Assembly (NCBI RefSeq): GCF_023283945.1
Contig: NZ_JAKIKW010000001.1
Span: 174,807-238,806 of the forward strand
Direction of reading: 5' to 3'
Source: Shewanella gelidimarina
GTDB lineage: Bacteria; Pseudomonadota; Gammaproteobacteria; Enterobacterales; Shewanellaceae
Length of the DNA: 64,000 bases
Shown: positions 37,400-47,079 of the stretch, one piece after another
Numbering within the stretch: position 1 is the first letter of the stretch
Layout of the letters: every line of letters starts with the position of its first letter
Translations under genes and position numbers: made by a program
The notes under the pieces: model-generated
The model's input: only the letters and a program-made list of their open reading frames with translations
Database searches by the model: none
Told to the model about the DNA's origin: nothing

Positions 37400-37438
37400 G
37401 CCTGTCTTTCCATACAGTAACTGTCAGTATATACAGTA
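37400..37438 (-). promoter_or_regulatory. Twin LexA (SOS) boxes before lexA
   Basis: AACTGTCAGTATATACAGTA (37419-37438) has the CTG-N10-CAG core and near-perfect consensus. A second CTG-N10-CAG site lies immediately beside it at 37400-37419 (CTGTCTTTCCATACAG). E. coli lexA also has two adjacent boxes. They sit 7-45 bp upstream of the lexA ATG. Confidence 0.85.
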
Positions 37439-37694
37439 TTTTTGTTCGCGCAAGTATTAACCAAATTTATGTTAAAGTTGAATCTATTAGCACTAGGGTG
37501 GGGCTGAGAGATTAAGGAGGGATGAACGAGATTTAATCCTGATAGGCAGAATATACAATGACTTATGATGCCTTAAGTCATTGTTCTATAAATACGCAGA
37601 TGTTTCCGAGTGCCATTATAAAGCAATTGCGCAAACGCTCCGGAATTCTGGTATTCTACGGGGTTATTAGAAGCGACTATACTGCAAGCGAATC

Positions 37695-40118
37695 ATGTCG
37701 AAAAAAGACTCTCTTTGGTTTAAATCATTACGCTGGATCCAAAAAAAGCTCGTGAACACTATTGTAGTGCCTCATGATCCTTTTGAAGACCTCAATCTCG
37801 ATCCAAGTAAGCCACTCGTTTATGTCATGAAAACAGAATCTGTTAGTGACATAGCAGCTCTTAGTGAGATAACCGGTAAATTCGGTTTACCTAGCCCATA
37901 TAATGACTTAGAGGTCAATGGGGTGACTGCGCCGCGCGTTGTCTGCCTTGAAGGTAGCAAGCCTCTATTTGGCGAAAGAGAAAGTGCTGAACAGTATTTG
38001 CATTGCTTTAAGCGCCTATTGAGTGTGCATAAGCAAAATGAAGAATTAGATATTCAGCTCGTTCCTGTGAGCCTTTATTGGGGACGAACCCCTGGCAAAG
38101 AAGACGACACCATGCGCGCAGCTGTGTTGGAGCGTCAAAATCCGACTTGGTTGCGCAAGTGCTTGATGATCTTATTTCTCGGTCGACACAACTTTGTGCA
38201 GTTTTCTAATGCCGTTTCTCTGCGTTATATGGCAGACGAACATGGTACCGATAAGCGCATTGCCCAAAAACTAGCCCGTGTCGCGCGAGTGCATTTTCAG
38301 CGTCAACGTAAAGTCATGACCGGGCCTCAGCTGCCTAAGCGCCAAGCTCTGTTCCATGCTTTGCTAAAGTCAGAATCAATTACGCGAGCCATTAAAGAAG
38401 AAGCGACAAATAAGAAAATCTCCGAATCAGAAGCGCGTGCTAAAGCGATGGAGTATCTAGATGAAGTCGCGGCGGATTACTCCGATAGCTTAGTGCGTAT
38501 TACCGAGCGCTTTCTTACTTGGTTGTGGAATAAGCTCTATAAGGGTATCAATATTAAAGGTGCTGAGCAGGTTCGTCAGTTGCACCATGATGGTCATGAA
38601 ATCGTCTATGTACCGTGTCATCGCAGCCACATGGATTATTTGTTGCTGTCTTACATCCTCTATTATCAAGGCATGGTGCCGCCGCATATTGCTGCTGGCA
38701 TCAACCTTAACTTCTGGCCAGCAGGACCTATGTTCCGTCGTGGTGGCGCATTCTTTATTCGCCGAAGTTTCCGCGGTAATAAACTCTATACTGCAGTTTT
38801 CCGTGAATACCTCGATCAACTCTTTACTAAGGGTTATCCGGTTGAGTACTTTACCGAAGGCGGCCGCTCACGCACAGGTCGTTTATTAGCGCCTAAAACA
38901 GGCATGATCGCCATGACGCTTAACAGTGTACTGCGCGGTGTCGAACGTCCTGTCACTTTAGTGCCTGTTTATCTTGGTTATGATCATGTAATGGAAGTGG
39001 CGACTTATCACAAAGAATTAAGTGGTAAAAAGAAGAAGAAAGAGTCGGTTTGGCAAGTATTTGGTGCCATTCGCAAGTTAGGTAATTTCGGCCAAGGCTA
39101 TGTGAATTTTGGTAAGCCAATTACCTTACACAATTTCTTGAACGATGAAGTGCCAACGTGGCGCGAAGATCTCGCCGAAGATCCTGAACAAAAGCAACCA
39201 TGGTTTACGCCAGCGGTGAACAAGTTGGCCAGAGAGGTGATGACTAACATTAACGATGCTGCCGCGGTAAGTGCGGTGACGTTAACCAGCTTAGTCTTGC
39301 TAGCATCTGAGCAAAATGCGTTAGAGCGTAGTCAACTCGAGAAGCAGTTGGATCTTTATCTCACGTTATTAAAAGAGTTGCCTTATACCGAATATACATC
39401 GGTACCAGAAGGCAGCGGTAAAGACCTTGTATCTCATGGTCTGGAACTGAAAAAGATTAAAATTGAAAGTGATTCGCTTGGGGATATTATTTCCATCGAT
39501 GATAGCATCGCAATTACAATGACTTACTATCGTAACAACATTATTCATTTAATGGTTGTCCCCTCACTCATTGCCGCTTGCTTGCTGCGTAAAGAGCAGT
39601 GTACTCGTGATGATGTACTTAGCTTTGTCAGTGATTTTTATCCGTTGCTGAAAGCGGAACTGTTTATGGGCATTGAGGATCCGGTAGCCTATACACACAG
39701 CATTCTAGATATTTTTGTCGCGCAAGGCTTAGTGGCTGAAAATGGCCATTTCAATGTTGCTGATAATAAGGTGAATAAGTTGCTGCTGTTGTCTGGCACG
39801 ATAGACGAAACCATGCAGCGTTACGCCATTTTGTTTAATTTGTTAGCAGTAAAACCGAACATGGAACGCTCGGAGCTTGAACGCGATAGCCACCGTCTTG
39901 CACAAAGGCTGGGAGCGCTTCACGGTATTACGGCGCCAGAGTTTTACGACAAGAAGCTATACGCCACGCTCAGCGTTAAATTAAAAGAGTTAGGTCATCT
40001 AACGGATAGCGAAGGGTGCAGTGATATTAAGCGTATTAAGGACAGAGCCAATTTACTGCTACGTTCATTGGTAAGGCAAACAATAGTCGATAGTGTTAAT
40101 GCGGAGCAAAATAGCTAA
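37695..40118 (+). CDS. plsB: Glycerol-3-phosphate acyltransferase PlsB
   Basis: This 807-residue protein has the acyltransferase block I HRSHMD (the HX4D motif) in [15 protein letters not shown]. Block II ([12 protein letters not shown]), block III ([12 protein letters not shown]) and a block IV-like [10 protein letters not shown] follow. It acylates position 1 of glycerol-3-phosphate at the inner membrane, the first step of phospholipid synthesis. The lexA-plsB divergent pairing is also found in related bacteria. The 301-bp gap to lexA holds the SOS boxes and presumably both promoters. Confidence 0.96.
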   Translation: MSKKDSLWFKSLRWIQKKLVNTIVVPHDPFEDLNLDPSKPLVYVMKTESVSDIAALSEITGKFGLPSPYNDLEVNGVTAPRVVCLEGSKPLFGERESAEQYLHCFKRLLSVHKQNEELDIQLVPVSLYWGRTPGKEDDTMRAAVLERQNPTWLRKCLMILFLGRHNFVQFSNAVSLRYMADEHGTDKRIAQKLARVARVHFQRQRKVMTGPQLPKRQALFHALLKSESITRAIKEEATNKKISESEARAKAMEYLDEVAADYSDSLVRITERFLTWLWNKLYKGINIKGAEQVRQLHHDGHEIVYVPCHRSHMDYLLLSYILYYQGMVPPHIAAGINLNFWPAGPMFRRGGAFFIRRSFRGNKLYTAVFREYLDQLFTKGYPVEYFTEGGRSRTGRLLAPKTGMIAMTLNSVLRGVERPVTLVPVYLGYDHVMEVATYHKELSGKKKKKESVWQVFGAIRKLGNFGQGYVNFGKPITLHNFLNDEVPTWREDLAEDPEQKQPWFTPAVNKLAREVMTNINDAAAVSAVTLTSLVLLASEQNALERSQLEKQLDLYLTLLKELPYTEYTSVPEGSGKDLVSHGLELKKIKIESDSLGDIISIDDSIAITMTYYRNNIIHLMVVPSLIAACLLRKEQCTRDDVLSFVSDFYPLLKAELFMGIEDPVAYTHSILDIFVAQGLVAENGHFNVADNKVNKLLLLSGTIDETMQRYAILFNLLAVKPNMERSELERDSHRLAQRLGALHGITAPEFYDKKLYATLSVKLKELGHLTDSEGCSDIKRIKDRANLLLRSLVRQTIVDSVNAEQNS

Positions 40119-41374
40119 TGGCCAATCATATGAACGCGGCCAAGAATAAGTCTGCAGGAAAATCGGTATTGGGCGGCGCAATGATCATCGCTGGCACCAC
40201 CGTTGGAGCGGGTATGTTCTCGTTACCGGTTGTGGGCGCTGGGATGTGGTTTGGCTATTCAATGCTGATGCTGGTTGGAATATGGTTTTGCATGTTGGTG
40301 TCGGGGCTGATGTTGCTCGAGACTAATTTGCACTTTAAACCGGGTGCGAGTTTTGACACATTAACGAAAACAACATTGGGCCAGTTCTGGCGTATCATCA
40401 ATGGGCTCTCAATCGCCTTTGTACTGTATATTTTGACCTATGCTTATATTAGTGGCGGTAGCTCGATTGTTAACCATAGCCTTGCAGGGCTGGGAATTAA
40501 TCTTCCGCAAAGTATTGCCGGACTTATTTTTGCCGCTGTATTAGCGTCAATCGTTATTATCAGCACTAAAGCGGTCGATAGAATTACCACTATTATGCTG
40601 GGTGGTATGATTATTACGTTCTTTATTGCCGTAGGTAATCTGCTGATCGATGTGGATACCACTAAGTTGTTTGTGCCTGATGGCGAAACCAGTTATGCGC
40701 CATATTTACTTGCTGCTCTGCCCTTTGGCTTAGCAAGCTTTGGCTACCACGGTAACGTGCCGAGCCTGGTAAAGTATTACGGTAATCAACCAAAGACGAT
40801 TATTAAAGCAATCTTCATTGGTACCTTCATCGCACTAGTGATTTATAGCTGCTGGTTAGTGGCGACCATGGGTAATATTCCACGCAGTCAGTTTATTGAT
40901 ATTATCGCTCAAGGCGGCAATATGGGCATATTGGTTGGGGCATTGTCAGAAGTGATAGCCAGTCGCTGGCTTAACACCATGTTGTCGTTATTTGCCAACC
41001 TTGCCGTTGCTTCATCATTCCTCGGTGTCACCTTAGGCTTGTTTGATTACCTTGCGGATCTGTTTGGTTTTGATGAATCTCGTCAAGGCCGTTTAAAGAC
41101 CGCCGCAGTAACATTTATACCGCCAACTATTTTGGGCTTGCTATTTCCCAACGGGTTCTTAATTGCTATTGGTTTTGCAGCATTAGCGGCAACCATTTGG
41201 GCAGCGATAGTCCCTGCTATGATGGCCTATAAATCACGACAAATATTTGCAGACAGTGACAGTTTTAAAGTGCCAGGTGGCACGCCTTTGATCGTCGTCA
41301 TCATCATTTTTGGTTTGGTGACGGGGGCATGCCACTTGCTCGCGATGGCGGGTATATTGCCCGTTTACGGTTAA
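40118..41374 (+). CDS. mtr: Tryptophan permease (Mtr-like, HAAAP family)
   Basis: This 418-residue protein has eleven predicted membrane helices and starts with the family pattern [19 protein letters not shown]. The stretches [28 protein letters not shown] and [20 protein letters not shown] are very close to what I recall of E. coli Mtr, more than TyrP. It should import tryptophan by proton symport. The ATG overlaps the plsB stop by one base; an in-frame ATG at 40130 is an alternative start. Confidence 0.85.
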   Translation: MANHMNAAKNKSAGKSVLGGAMIIAGTTVGAGMFSLPVVGAGMWFGYSMLMLVGIWFCMLVSGLMLLETNLHFKPGASFDTLTKTTLGQFWRIINGLSIAFVLYILTYAYISGGSSIVNHSLAGLGINLPQSIAGLIFAAVLASIVIISTKAVDRITTIMLGGMIITFFIAVGNLLIDVDTTKLFVPDGETSYAPYLLAALPFGLASFGYHGNVPSLVKYYGNQPKTIIKAIFIGTFIALVIYSCWLVATMGNIPRSQFIDIIAQGGNMGILVGALSEVIASRWLNTMLSLFANLAVASSFLGVTLGLFDYLADLFGFDESRQGRLKTAAVTFIPPTILGLLFPNGFLIAIGFAALAATIWAAIVPAMMAYKSRQIFADSDSFKVPGGTPLIVVIIIFGLVTGACHLLAMAGILPVYG

Positions 41375-41398
41375 TCAGCGTCATTCATCTGTATGATT

Positions 41399-41425
41399 AA
41401 AAAGCCTCTTTTATAGAGGCTTTTT
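41399..41425. terminator. Bidirectional terminator between mtr and the araC-type gene
   Basis: AAAAAGCCTCT pairs with AGAGGCTTTTT across a TTTAT loop. The stop codon of the convergent AraC gene (41411) lies inside the hairpin. Confidence 0.88.
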
Positions 41426-42451
41426 ATTTTGTCGGTTTATCTTATTCATATATTGCGTCGGTGTTTGTTGTCTAAAACGGGCAAAGGATCGACTAAAACT
41501 ATGTGCATTTGCATAGCCTAGGCGCTGTGCTATCTCGTTAATCTCTTTGCCTTCCAACATGTATTTGATTGCTTGATTACACAGGATATAACCTGATAAA
41601 TCGGTAAAACTCAGCCCTACTTTCTGCAAACGTCGTTGCAGTTGTTGTCTTGATATCCCAAATAGATTGGCCACCGATACCACCGTTGGCAGACCATAAT
41701 AGCGTGAGTAATTGACCATCTCGTAGAGCACTTTGGGTAAGTCTGTGGGTTGTGGCATATTCAAGTATTTTTCAAACTGAGCGAGGGATACTGAACTGGT
41801 TAACGTGTCCGCTGTAAAATCGTCCATAGGGGACGAGGTAAATAGGTCATCAACACTTATCCATAATTCAGTTTGTGCGGCATTCCAAGAAACAGGGCAG
41901 CCAAATATGGCTTCAGTCTCTTGTTGTTTAATGGGCGGACCGCTGAGTCTCAGTTTTTTTAAGCGGTAATGATTACCCGAAAAACGCTTGATGGCATTGA
42001 ATAAAGTGATGGCGACACGCAACGAATCATGTGAGCGGGCCCTTTCTTTGGCATAAGGGTTGTTGTAGCACCATTTCAATATGTTACCTGATTGCAGAGG
42101 ATAGTAACTTGCCCCGGAATGAAAGCTACAAATCCCATGGTTAATCCGCCGAAAACACATCGCCAGATCGGGCGCCGACAAAAACCAATTCCCAGGTATT
42201 TTTAGTGCTGAAATATCTAGATAACACTGAATTTTCACCATGTAATCGGCTTCACCCGTTAGTGTCTCTAGCTGTGTAAACCACTTAGATGCTTCGTTAA
42301 AAGGGATGAGCTCCATGCCTTCGTCAAACAGTGCTTCCGGGATCGACAAGTCAGTTAAACTAATTCCATAGTGAGCTTCAACACCCTTAAAAACTGGCGC
42401 GATATAGCTAGAGCGAATAAATGCTGTATCCAATATTAAGACCATTCCCAT
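41411..42451 (-). CDS. AraC family transcriptional regulator
   Basis: This 346-residue protein has an N-terminal ligand domain of the OruR/ArgR-like type (HYGISLTDLSIPEALFDEG). The C-terminal double helix-turn-helix comprises VVSVANLFGISRQQLQRRLQKVGLSF and NEIAQRLGYANAHSFSRSFARFRQQTPTQY. The inducer is unknown. It is divergent from the DUF3302-HlyD pair with a 130-bp gap, so that pair is its likely target. Its end is embedded in the shared terminator. Confidence 0.9.
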   Translation of the reverse strand: MGMVLILDTAFIRSSYIAPVFKGVEAHYGISLTDLSIPEALFDEGMELIPFNEASKWFTQLETLTGEADYMVKIQCYLDISALKIPGNWFLSAPDLAMCFRRINHGICSFHSGASYYPLQSGNILKWCYNNPYAKERARSHDSLRVAITLFNAIKRFSGNHYRLKKLRLSGPPIKQQETEAIFGCPVSWNAAQTELWISVDDLFTSSPMDDFTADTLTSSVSLAQFEKYLNMPQPTDLPKVLYEMVNYSRYYGLPTVVSVANLFGISRQQLQRRLQKVGLSFTDLSGYILCNQAIKYMLEGKEINEIAQRLGYANAHSFSRSFARFRQQTPTQYMNKINRQNKKPL

Positions 42452-42580
42452 AGCAAATGTAATACCTCATTGAATCATAAAGCAGTGCTAAATGATACGT
42501 AGGGGTACTATAGCTTGTTCTAATTCATAGACAGGGCAAACTGCCTCTTTGAGTCAGTTGATTGTTATAGGCCTAATTTT

Positions 42581-42946
42581 ATGAGTTTATTCAGTATGCC
42601 GTTTGTCGATACCGGTGTTGATGGCGCCTTACATGGTGTAGCGGGTGTCGTGATGGTGCTGACGATTGCCGCAGCGGCCTTTGGCTTTTGGAAGATCCAT
42701 GAGATGCCAATTAATCAGGCGCATAAAAAACAACACCAACAGATTGGATTAATTACCGCGCTCACCTGGATAGGGTTTGTCTGGCATTGGGTGTGGGTCA
42801 TGGCGGTAATTGTTGCATTCGTTGATAGCGAAAAAGGATTGCGCCGTGTGCGAGACATATGGCGAGAAAACAGTAACGACAGCACGAGTGATAACAGTGC
42901 AGAAATAAAGCCACTTGAGATAAATGAGGAGCAAACGAATGCTTGA
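42581..42946 (+). CDS. DUF3302-like inner-membrane protein (YiaW-like)
   Basis: This 121-residue protein has two membrane segments (GVAGVVMVLTIAAAAFGFW and IGLITALTWIGFVWHWVWVM) and an acidic C-terminal tail. Its size, topology and position directly before an HlyD-type gene match E. coli yiaW-yiaV, whose first protein carries DUF3302. Function is unknown; it may help the adaptor protein act as an exporter. Its last 8 bases overlap the next gene. Confidence 0.6.
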   Translation: MSLFSMPFVDTGVDGALHGVAGVVMVLTIAAAAFGFWKIHEMPINQAHKKQHQQIGLITALTWIGFVWHWVWVMAVIVAFVDSEKGLRRVRDIWRENSNDSTSDNSAEIKPLEINEEQTNA

Positions 42947-44162
42947 AGGCTTAGCGGTTTGGGCTCTATTAATCTACCTGCTGCGTTTAGTCGGCATGCC
43001 GTGGAACACTTATAGTAAAAGCTTCGCTTATTTAGGCGGAACGGGGTGGCTGATGTTTGTTTGGGTTGGCCTGCTCAACTACACCCCAATGGACATGTCG
43101 GGTGGCTCTTTGGTGCAATCGCCACGTATTCAGTTACGGCCTGCCAATACCCAAATAAAAGGTAAAGTAGATAACATCTATGTACAACCCAATCAAACGA
43201 TTGAGGCTGGTCAGTTAATCTATGATCTGGATGATGAGCCGTTTCAGATTGAGCTCAATAAGACGTTGGTGGCTAAACAGAGCGCAACAGTGGCACTGTC
43301 GCTAGCCAGCGAAGATGTGAAGCTGGCACTGAAGCAACATGATATTGCGATTGCCGATGTGAGTATTAGTCGTAATGAGCTGCATGCTGCAACCAAAGAT
43401 CTAAATTGGAAACAGACAATGCTCGCCCGTTACATGGAGCAAAATCATGTTGTTCCTGACACGGTAACGAAAAGTTTACTGGATGAACAACAAACGGCGG
43501 TCGATCTTGCCATGGCGCAAGTGAGTACCTATGGCAGCCAAATTGAAAAGGCAGTTACGGCAGAGCAAACGGCGCTACTCAATATTGAGAAGTCTCACCT
43601 TAATGTGCAAGGCCGTGAGTCGGACCTTAATAGCGAGATAGAAAATGTAGCGCAAGCACAGTGGAAGCTAGACAACACCAAGGTATACGCACCAGCAGAC
43701 GGTTATGTCACTAACTTCATTATGCGTGAAGGTCAGTATGTTGGCGTTGCCCCTAGAATGCAGATGTATACCAACGAAAAGTACGTGTTAATGCGAGTCA
43801 ATCATCAGGCTATTCGTAATGTAAAGGTGGGCCAGATGGCAGAATTCTCCTCGGCTGTTTACCCTGGAAAAGTATTTAATGCAGAAGTTGAAGGAATAGT
43901 AGAAGCCACGGGAGAGTCGCAAGGGTCGTTACTGGGTTTTGATGACAATGTGAGGCAAACGACAGGGTTAAATGCCAGTAATAAGCATCATTTTGTCAGG
44001 TTAAAGCTAACAGAAACCGGTGACTATGATATTCCTGTAGGCTCTGTGGGGCTGGCTTGGATTTCGGGAACCAAGCCCATCGCATTCCTTAATTTCTTGG
44101 ACATTATTCGCGGTATCGTGATCAGAATGAAATCACAAATCTACTATTTCTATTCCTTATAA
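42939..44162 (+). CDS. HlyD/EmrA-type membrane fusion protein (YiaV-like)
   Basis: The start at MLEGLAVWALL (42939) has GAGGAGCAAACGA before it. The 407-residue protein has two N-terminal membrane segments and a biotinyl-lipoyl half motif (QLRPANTQIKGKVDNIYVQPNQTIEAG). A long coiled coil follows, then the returning half (VYAPADGYVTNFIMREGQYVG) and a beta-barrel. Such adaptors connect an inner-membrane exporter with an outer-membrane channel. No transporter gene accompanies it, as with E. coli yiaV. Substrate is unknown. Confidence 0.85.
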   Translation: MLEGLAVWALLIYLLRLVGMPWNTYSKSFAYLGGTGWLMFVWVGLLNYTPMDMSGGSLVQSPRIQLRPANTQIKGKVDNIYVQPNQTIEAGQLIYDLDDEPFQIELNKTLVAKQSATVALSLASEDVKLALKQHDIAIADVSISRNELHAATKDLNWKQTMLARYMEQNHVVPDTVTKSLLDEQQTAVDLAMAQVSTYGSQIEKAVTAEQTALLNIEKSHLNVQGRESDLNSEIENVAQAQWKLDNTKVYAPADGYVTNFIMREGQYVGVAPRMQMYTNEKYVLMRVNHQAIRNVKVGQMAEFSSAVYPGKVFNAEVEGIVEATGESQGSLLGFDDNVRQTTGLNASNKHHFVRLKLTETGDYDIPVGSVGLAWISGTKPIAFLNFLDIIRGIVIRMKSQIYYFYSL

Positions 44163-44246
44163 TAAACGTCGGCCATGTAAGTTTCGAACTGAGACTGTGC
44201 ATGGCCTTTATACTCAATGCCTTGTAAGAGGCAAGGCTTTGGTTAA

Positions 44247-45440
44247 CTAAGCAAACACTCGATCTCTGCCATTCTTTTTGGCGGTATAGAGCGCCTTGTC
44301 TGCTCGTTTTAGCGTCTGCTCAAAGGTGGACTCACCGTGATGCTCTGAGACGCCAATAGAGATGGTAATGTTGGCCGATTTGGTTGGAATTTGCGCGCTC
44401 TCTTTCCGGTTTGATTTACTGGTTAACTTTCGCGAATCATTTCGTATAGCGATCTTATAATCCCTCACTTTAATTCTAATCTCCTCTAAGTGGGGCATAA
44501 TCTCCTCTACGTCCTTATTGGGGAATACTATGGTAAATTCCTCGCCGCCATACCGGTAGACTTTACCCCCACCTTTAATTTTATTCAGTTTACAGGCGAC
44601 CAGCCGTAAAACTTGGTCGCCAATGTCGTGACCAAAATTGTCATTAAATTTTTTGAAATGATCGATATCGACCATCGCTACGCTGTAGTGGCTATTAAGT
44701 GACGGCGCCATGGTATTGAGTGCCCGACGAGAATAAAGTCCAGTGAGATCATCGCGATAAGCCAACTGGTGAGACTCACACAAGATGGCAAGTAGATAAA
44801 CGAGAGCAAGCAAGCAGAGTAGCAGTGCCAGTGGTAATTCAGCGGGTAAGTAAAAGTGAAATAACCAAATAAACAAGGTGACAGTAATAGTTGAATCGAT
44901 TCGACTACCACGTGACACACAGCTAATGCAGGTGACCAGCGTTGCGATTCCTATTGGAACCTGCATCGGCGTTAGCAGCTCCAGTACAGTAGGGAGCGTA
45001 TTGGCAGACGGTTGGTTAATCAATTGCATCAGTGCTATCGAGCCAAACGCGATGGCAAAGCAAAGCACGATACCGAGTATAATCTTGATTGAATACACTG
45101 AAAATAAGGCTCTATCGCGAGTTATCGCGAACAGCATAATAATGAATGTTCCGGCGAGAAAGATAGGTTCGACTACTGGCTCAATAATACTCGCATCAAC
45201 CATATCACCATGCTCGAGGAGATAATGGCTCAGCTGTAACAGTGCCAAGTAAGTGATGCGGGTACAGTTAAATTGTAGGGCTAATAATGCTGCAACGGGG
45301 AGCAGGTAGAGTGGCAACTCCGTTATCGTAGGCATCCAGGCTAGCCAAATGTGCTCATAATATTGGGCGGCAGCGATGCAGCTGAATACAATAACAATGG
45401 GCATAAAGAGGTAACGGATGCTACGTAAAAATACCGACAC
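44247..45440 (-). CDS. Membrane-bound diguanylate cyclase (GGDEF)
   Basis: This 397-residue protein has about seven N-terminal membrane helices forming an unnamed sensor region. The GGDEF domain begins at DDLTGLYSRRALN. The active site reads YRYGGEEF, and MVDIDHFKKFNDNFGHDIGDQVL is fully conserved, so it should make cyclic di-GMP from two GTP. The RxxD inhibitory site five residues before GGEEF is absent (the segment is KIKGGGKVY), so product inhibition is unlikely. No EAL domain is fused. Confidence 0.93.
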   Translation of the reverse strand: MSVFLRSIRYLFMPIVIVFSCIAAAQYYEHIWLAWMPTITELPLYLLPVAALLALQFNCTRITYLALLQLSHYLLEHGDMVDASIIEPVVEPIFLAGTFIIMLFAITRDRALFSVYSIKIILGIVLCFAIAFGSIALMQLINQPSANTLPTVLELLTPMQVPIGIATLVTCISCVSRGSRIDSTITVTLFIWLFHFYLPAELPLALLLCLLALVYLLAILCESHQLAYRDDLTGLYSRRALNTMAPSLNSHYSVAMVDIDHFKKFNDNFGHDIGDQVLRLVACKLNKIKGGGKVYRYGGEEFTIVFPNKDVEEIMPHLEEIRIKVRDYKIAIRNDSRKLTSKSNRKESAQIPTKSANITISIGVSEHHGESTFEQTLKRADKALYTAKKNGRDRVFA

Positions 45441-45519
45441 TTAATATCCTTATAAATGGCCTCTTCAATATTATAGACGAGGCTGGGAGATATCAGCTAT
45501 AAGTTGCTCTTTGAGACGT

Positions 45520-45786
45520 ATATACCCATCTTACTTGAAGATGCTCGTTTCAGAGTCGTTGTGCTAGTTCAATTCTAGGCGCGTTAACGAAGAAATGGTT
45601 ATTCCCTTTTAAGTTGGTGCAACAACGAAGTGAGCTTGCACAACGCCTTCTGCGATGGGTTTTAATGGGCTTTACTCTGTGTTATTAATTTTACCAAGGG
45701 AACGACCATTAGTGGCAATCAATGCCTTGATTAAAGCCCATTAAACTCCCACTGGATCCTGCATCTTCAAGTAGAATGGGTATATA
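45520..45786. mobile_element. MITE-like element, copy 2
   Basis: The 267-bp element has 26-bp terminal inverted repeats with two mismatches: TATATACCCAT...TACTTGAAGATGC on the left and its complement on the right. It contains no ORF of note. Positions 45570-45622 match 287-339 of the first element in opposite orientation. The terminal repeats of the two elements differ, so only the internal block is shared. It fills most of the gap between the diguanylate cyclase and VOC genes. Confidence 0.65.
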
Positions 45787-45914
45787 TCCATCTAAGAAAT
45801 TGACAAATCTCACTCAATATCTTAATTAGTTAACAATCCTTCATTAGTTGGACAGTCCGCATAATTCAGTCTTAACTTCAAAGAGCGTTAACTGAGTTTA
45901 TGATGGGAATTAAA

Positions 45915-46694
45915 ATGAAAATCGATCAATATTTTCAAGGCCAACCTTGCTGGGTAGAGTTAGCATCGTTAGATATTGCGGTCAGCAAGCCTTTTTATAA
46001 CGCATTGTTTGCCTGGGATATTGTTGATATGCCTATCCCACATGGCACCTATAGTATGTTCAATCTTGAGGGGGACGATCTCGGGGCTATGTATCAATTG
46101 CCTGCTGAGATGATCAAAACGGGTGAATTAAGCCAATGGTTGATCTACTTTGCCGTAGAGGATCTCGACAATACGCTGGTGGATGTGGCAGGTGCAGGCG
46201 GTACTATAGTGCGTGGTCCTCATGATGTAGGCGAGGCGGGAAGAATGGCTGTGATCATGGATCCTGAAGGGGCTAGGTTTGCGCTATGGCAGGCCAACAA
46301 TCATATGGGCGCTCAGCGTGCTGGTGAGAAAGGCACTTTATGCTGGGTAGAACTGGCTTGTCGGCAACCTAAGATCGCAAAGCCTTTTTACTCTCACGTC
46401 TTTGGATGGGGCACGCGAGTGACGGACATGGAGGGTATGGAGTACACCGCGTGGCAGGTTGGAAGCCAAGAGGTTGGCGGTATGATAACAATGACAGACG
46501 AGTGGGGCGATATGCCAGCCCATTGGATGAGCTATTTTACCGTCGGTGATTGTGATGCAAAAGCACGGCAAGTGGTTGAGCTTGGTGGCGCGATTTGTGT
46601 TCCTCCGACCGATATAGCCAATGTGGGTCGTTTTGCTGTGGTCAATGATCCTAATGGTGCTGTGTTCTCGATCATTGAACTAAAAATCGCTTAA
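45915..46694 (+). CDS. Two-domain VOC family protein
   Basis: The start is taken at MKIDQYFQGQPCWVEL; an upstream ATG at 45900 is possible. The roughly 259-residue protein repeats the glyoxalase-fold motif: CWVELASLDIAVSKPFYNALF with MDPEGARFALWQ, then CWVELACRQPKIAKPFYSHVFGW with NDPNGAVFSIIE. The tandem layout resembles the CFP32/hydroxylase-like VOC group. The reaction is unknown. It stands alone on its strand. Confidence 0.85.
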   Translation: MKIDQYFQGQPCWVELASLDIAVSKPFYNALFAWDIVDMPIPHGTYSMFNLEGDDLGAMYQLPAEMIKTGELSQWLIYFAVEDLDNTLVDVAGAGGTIVRGPHDVGEAGRMAVIMDPEGARFALWQANNHMGAQRAGEKGTLCWVELACRQPKIAKPFYSHVFGWGTRVTDMEGMEYTAWQVGSQEVGGMITMTDEWGDMPAHWMSYFTVGDCDAKARQVVELGGAICVPPTDIANVGRFAVVNDPNGAVFSIIELKIA

Positions 46695-46844
46695 ACATCA
46701 GTTTTGTGTGAGTAATTGTAAATTAATGGTTTTTTATGTTGTTTAATCTTTATTGTTTGGTTAATTTGTTTGGCTCCGTTGGACGGAGCCTAATCAAAGA
46801 TGGTTATTTGATTATTAACATAATTAATTTAGGGAAGACCACAA

Positions 46845-47009
46845 ATGGTAAAGAAATGGATTGGCTTGATGTTGCCTATTGTATTGGTTAGCTTGATGGG
46901 ATGTGCGTCAACTAGCGACTCAGAGAGTGGAAAAGAGGCTGTTGAAAAATCAAAGAAAAGCTGTCAAAAAGTAAAAACAACCGGTTCACGGTTAGGCCGC
47001 TGTCTTTAG
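46845..47009 (+). CDS. Small lipoprotein with a C-terminal C-x(n)-TGSRLGRC motif
   Basis: This 54-residue ORF starts MVKKWIGLMLPIVLVSLMGC, a signal peptide with a lipobox (LMGC) at Cys20. The short mature part is charged and ends SCQKVKTTGSRLGRCL. The closing Cys...TGSR...Cys pattern recurs in small secreted proteins of several proteobacteria, from memory. AGGGAAGACCACAA before the ATG is a ribosome site, and a terminator follows. Function is unknown. Confidence 0.7.
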   Translation: MVKKWIGLMLPIVLVSLMGCASTSDSESGKEAVEKSKKSCQKVKTTGSRLGRCL

Positions 47010-47028
47010 TCTTTATGAGTAAAACATA

Positions 47029-47057
47029 AAAAAGCACTGCTCTAGGCAGTGCTTTTT
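47029..47057. terminator. Bidirectional terminator
   Basis: AAAAAGCACTGC pairs with GCAGTGCTTTTT across a 5-nt loop. It ends both the small lipoprotein gene and the convergent cusA operon. Confidence 0.9.
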
Positions 47058-47079
47058 GTTTTATTAGCCAGATGAGTCG

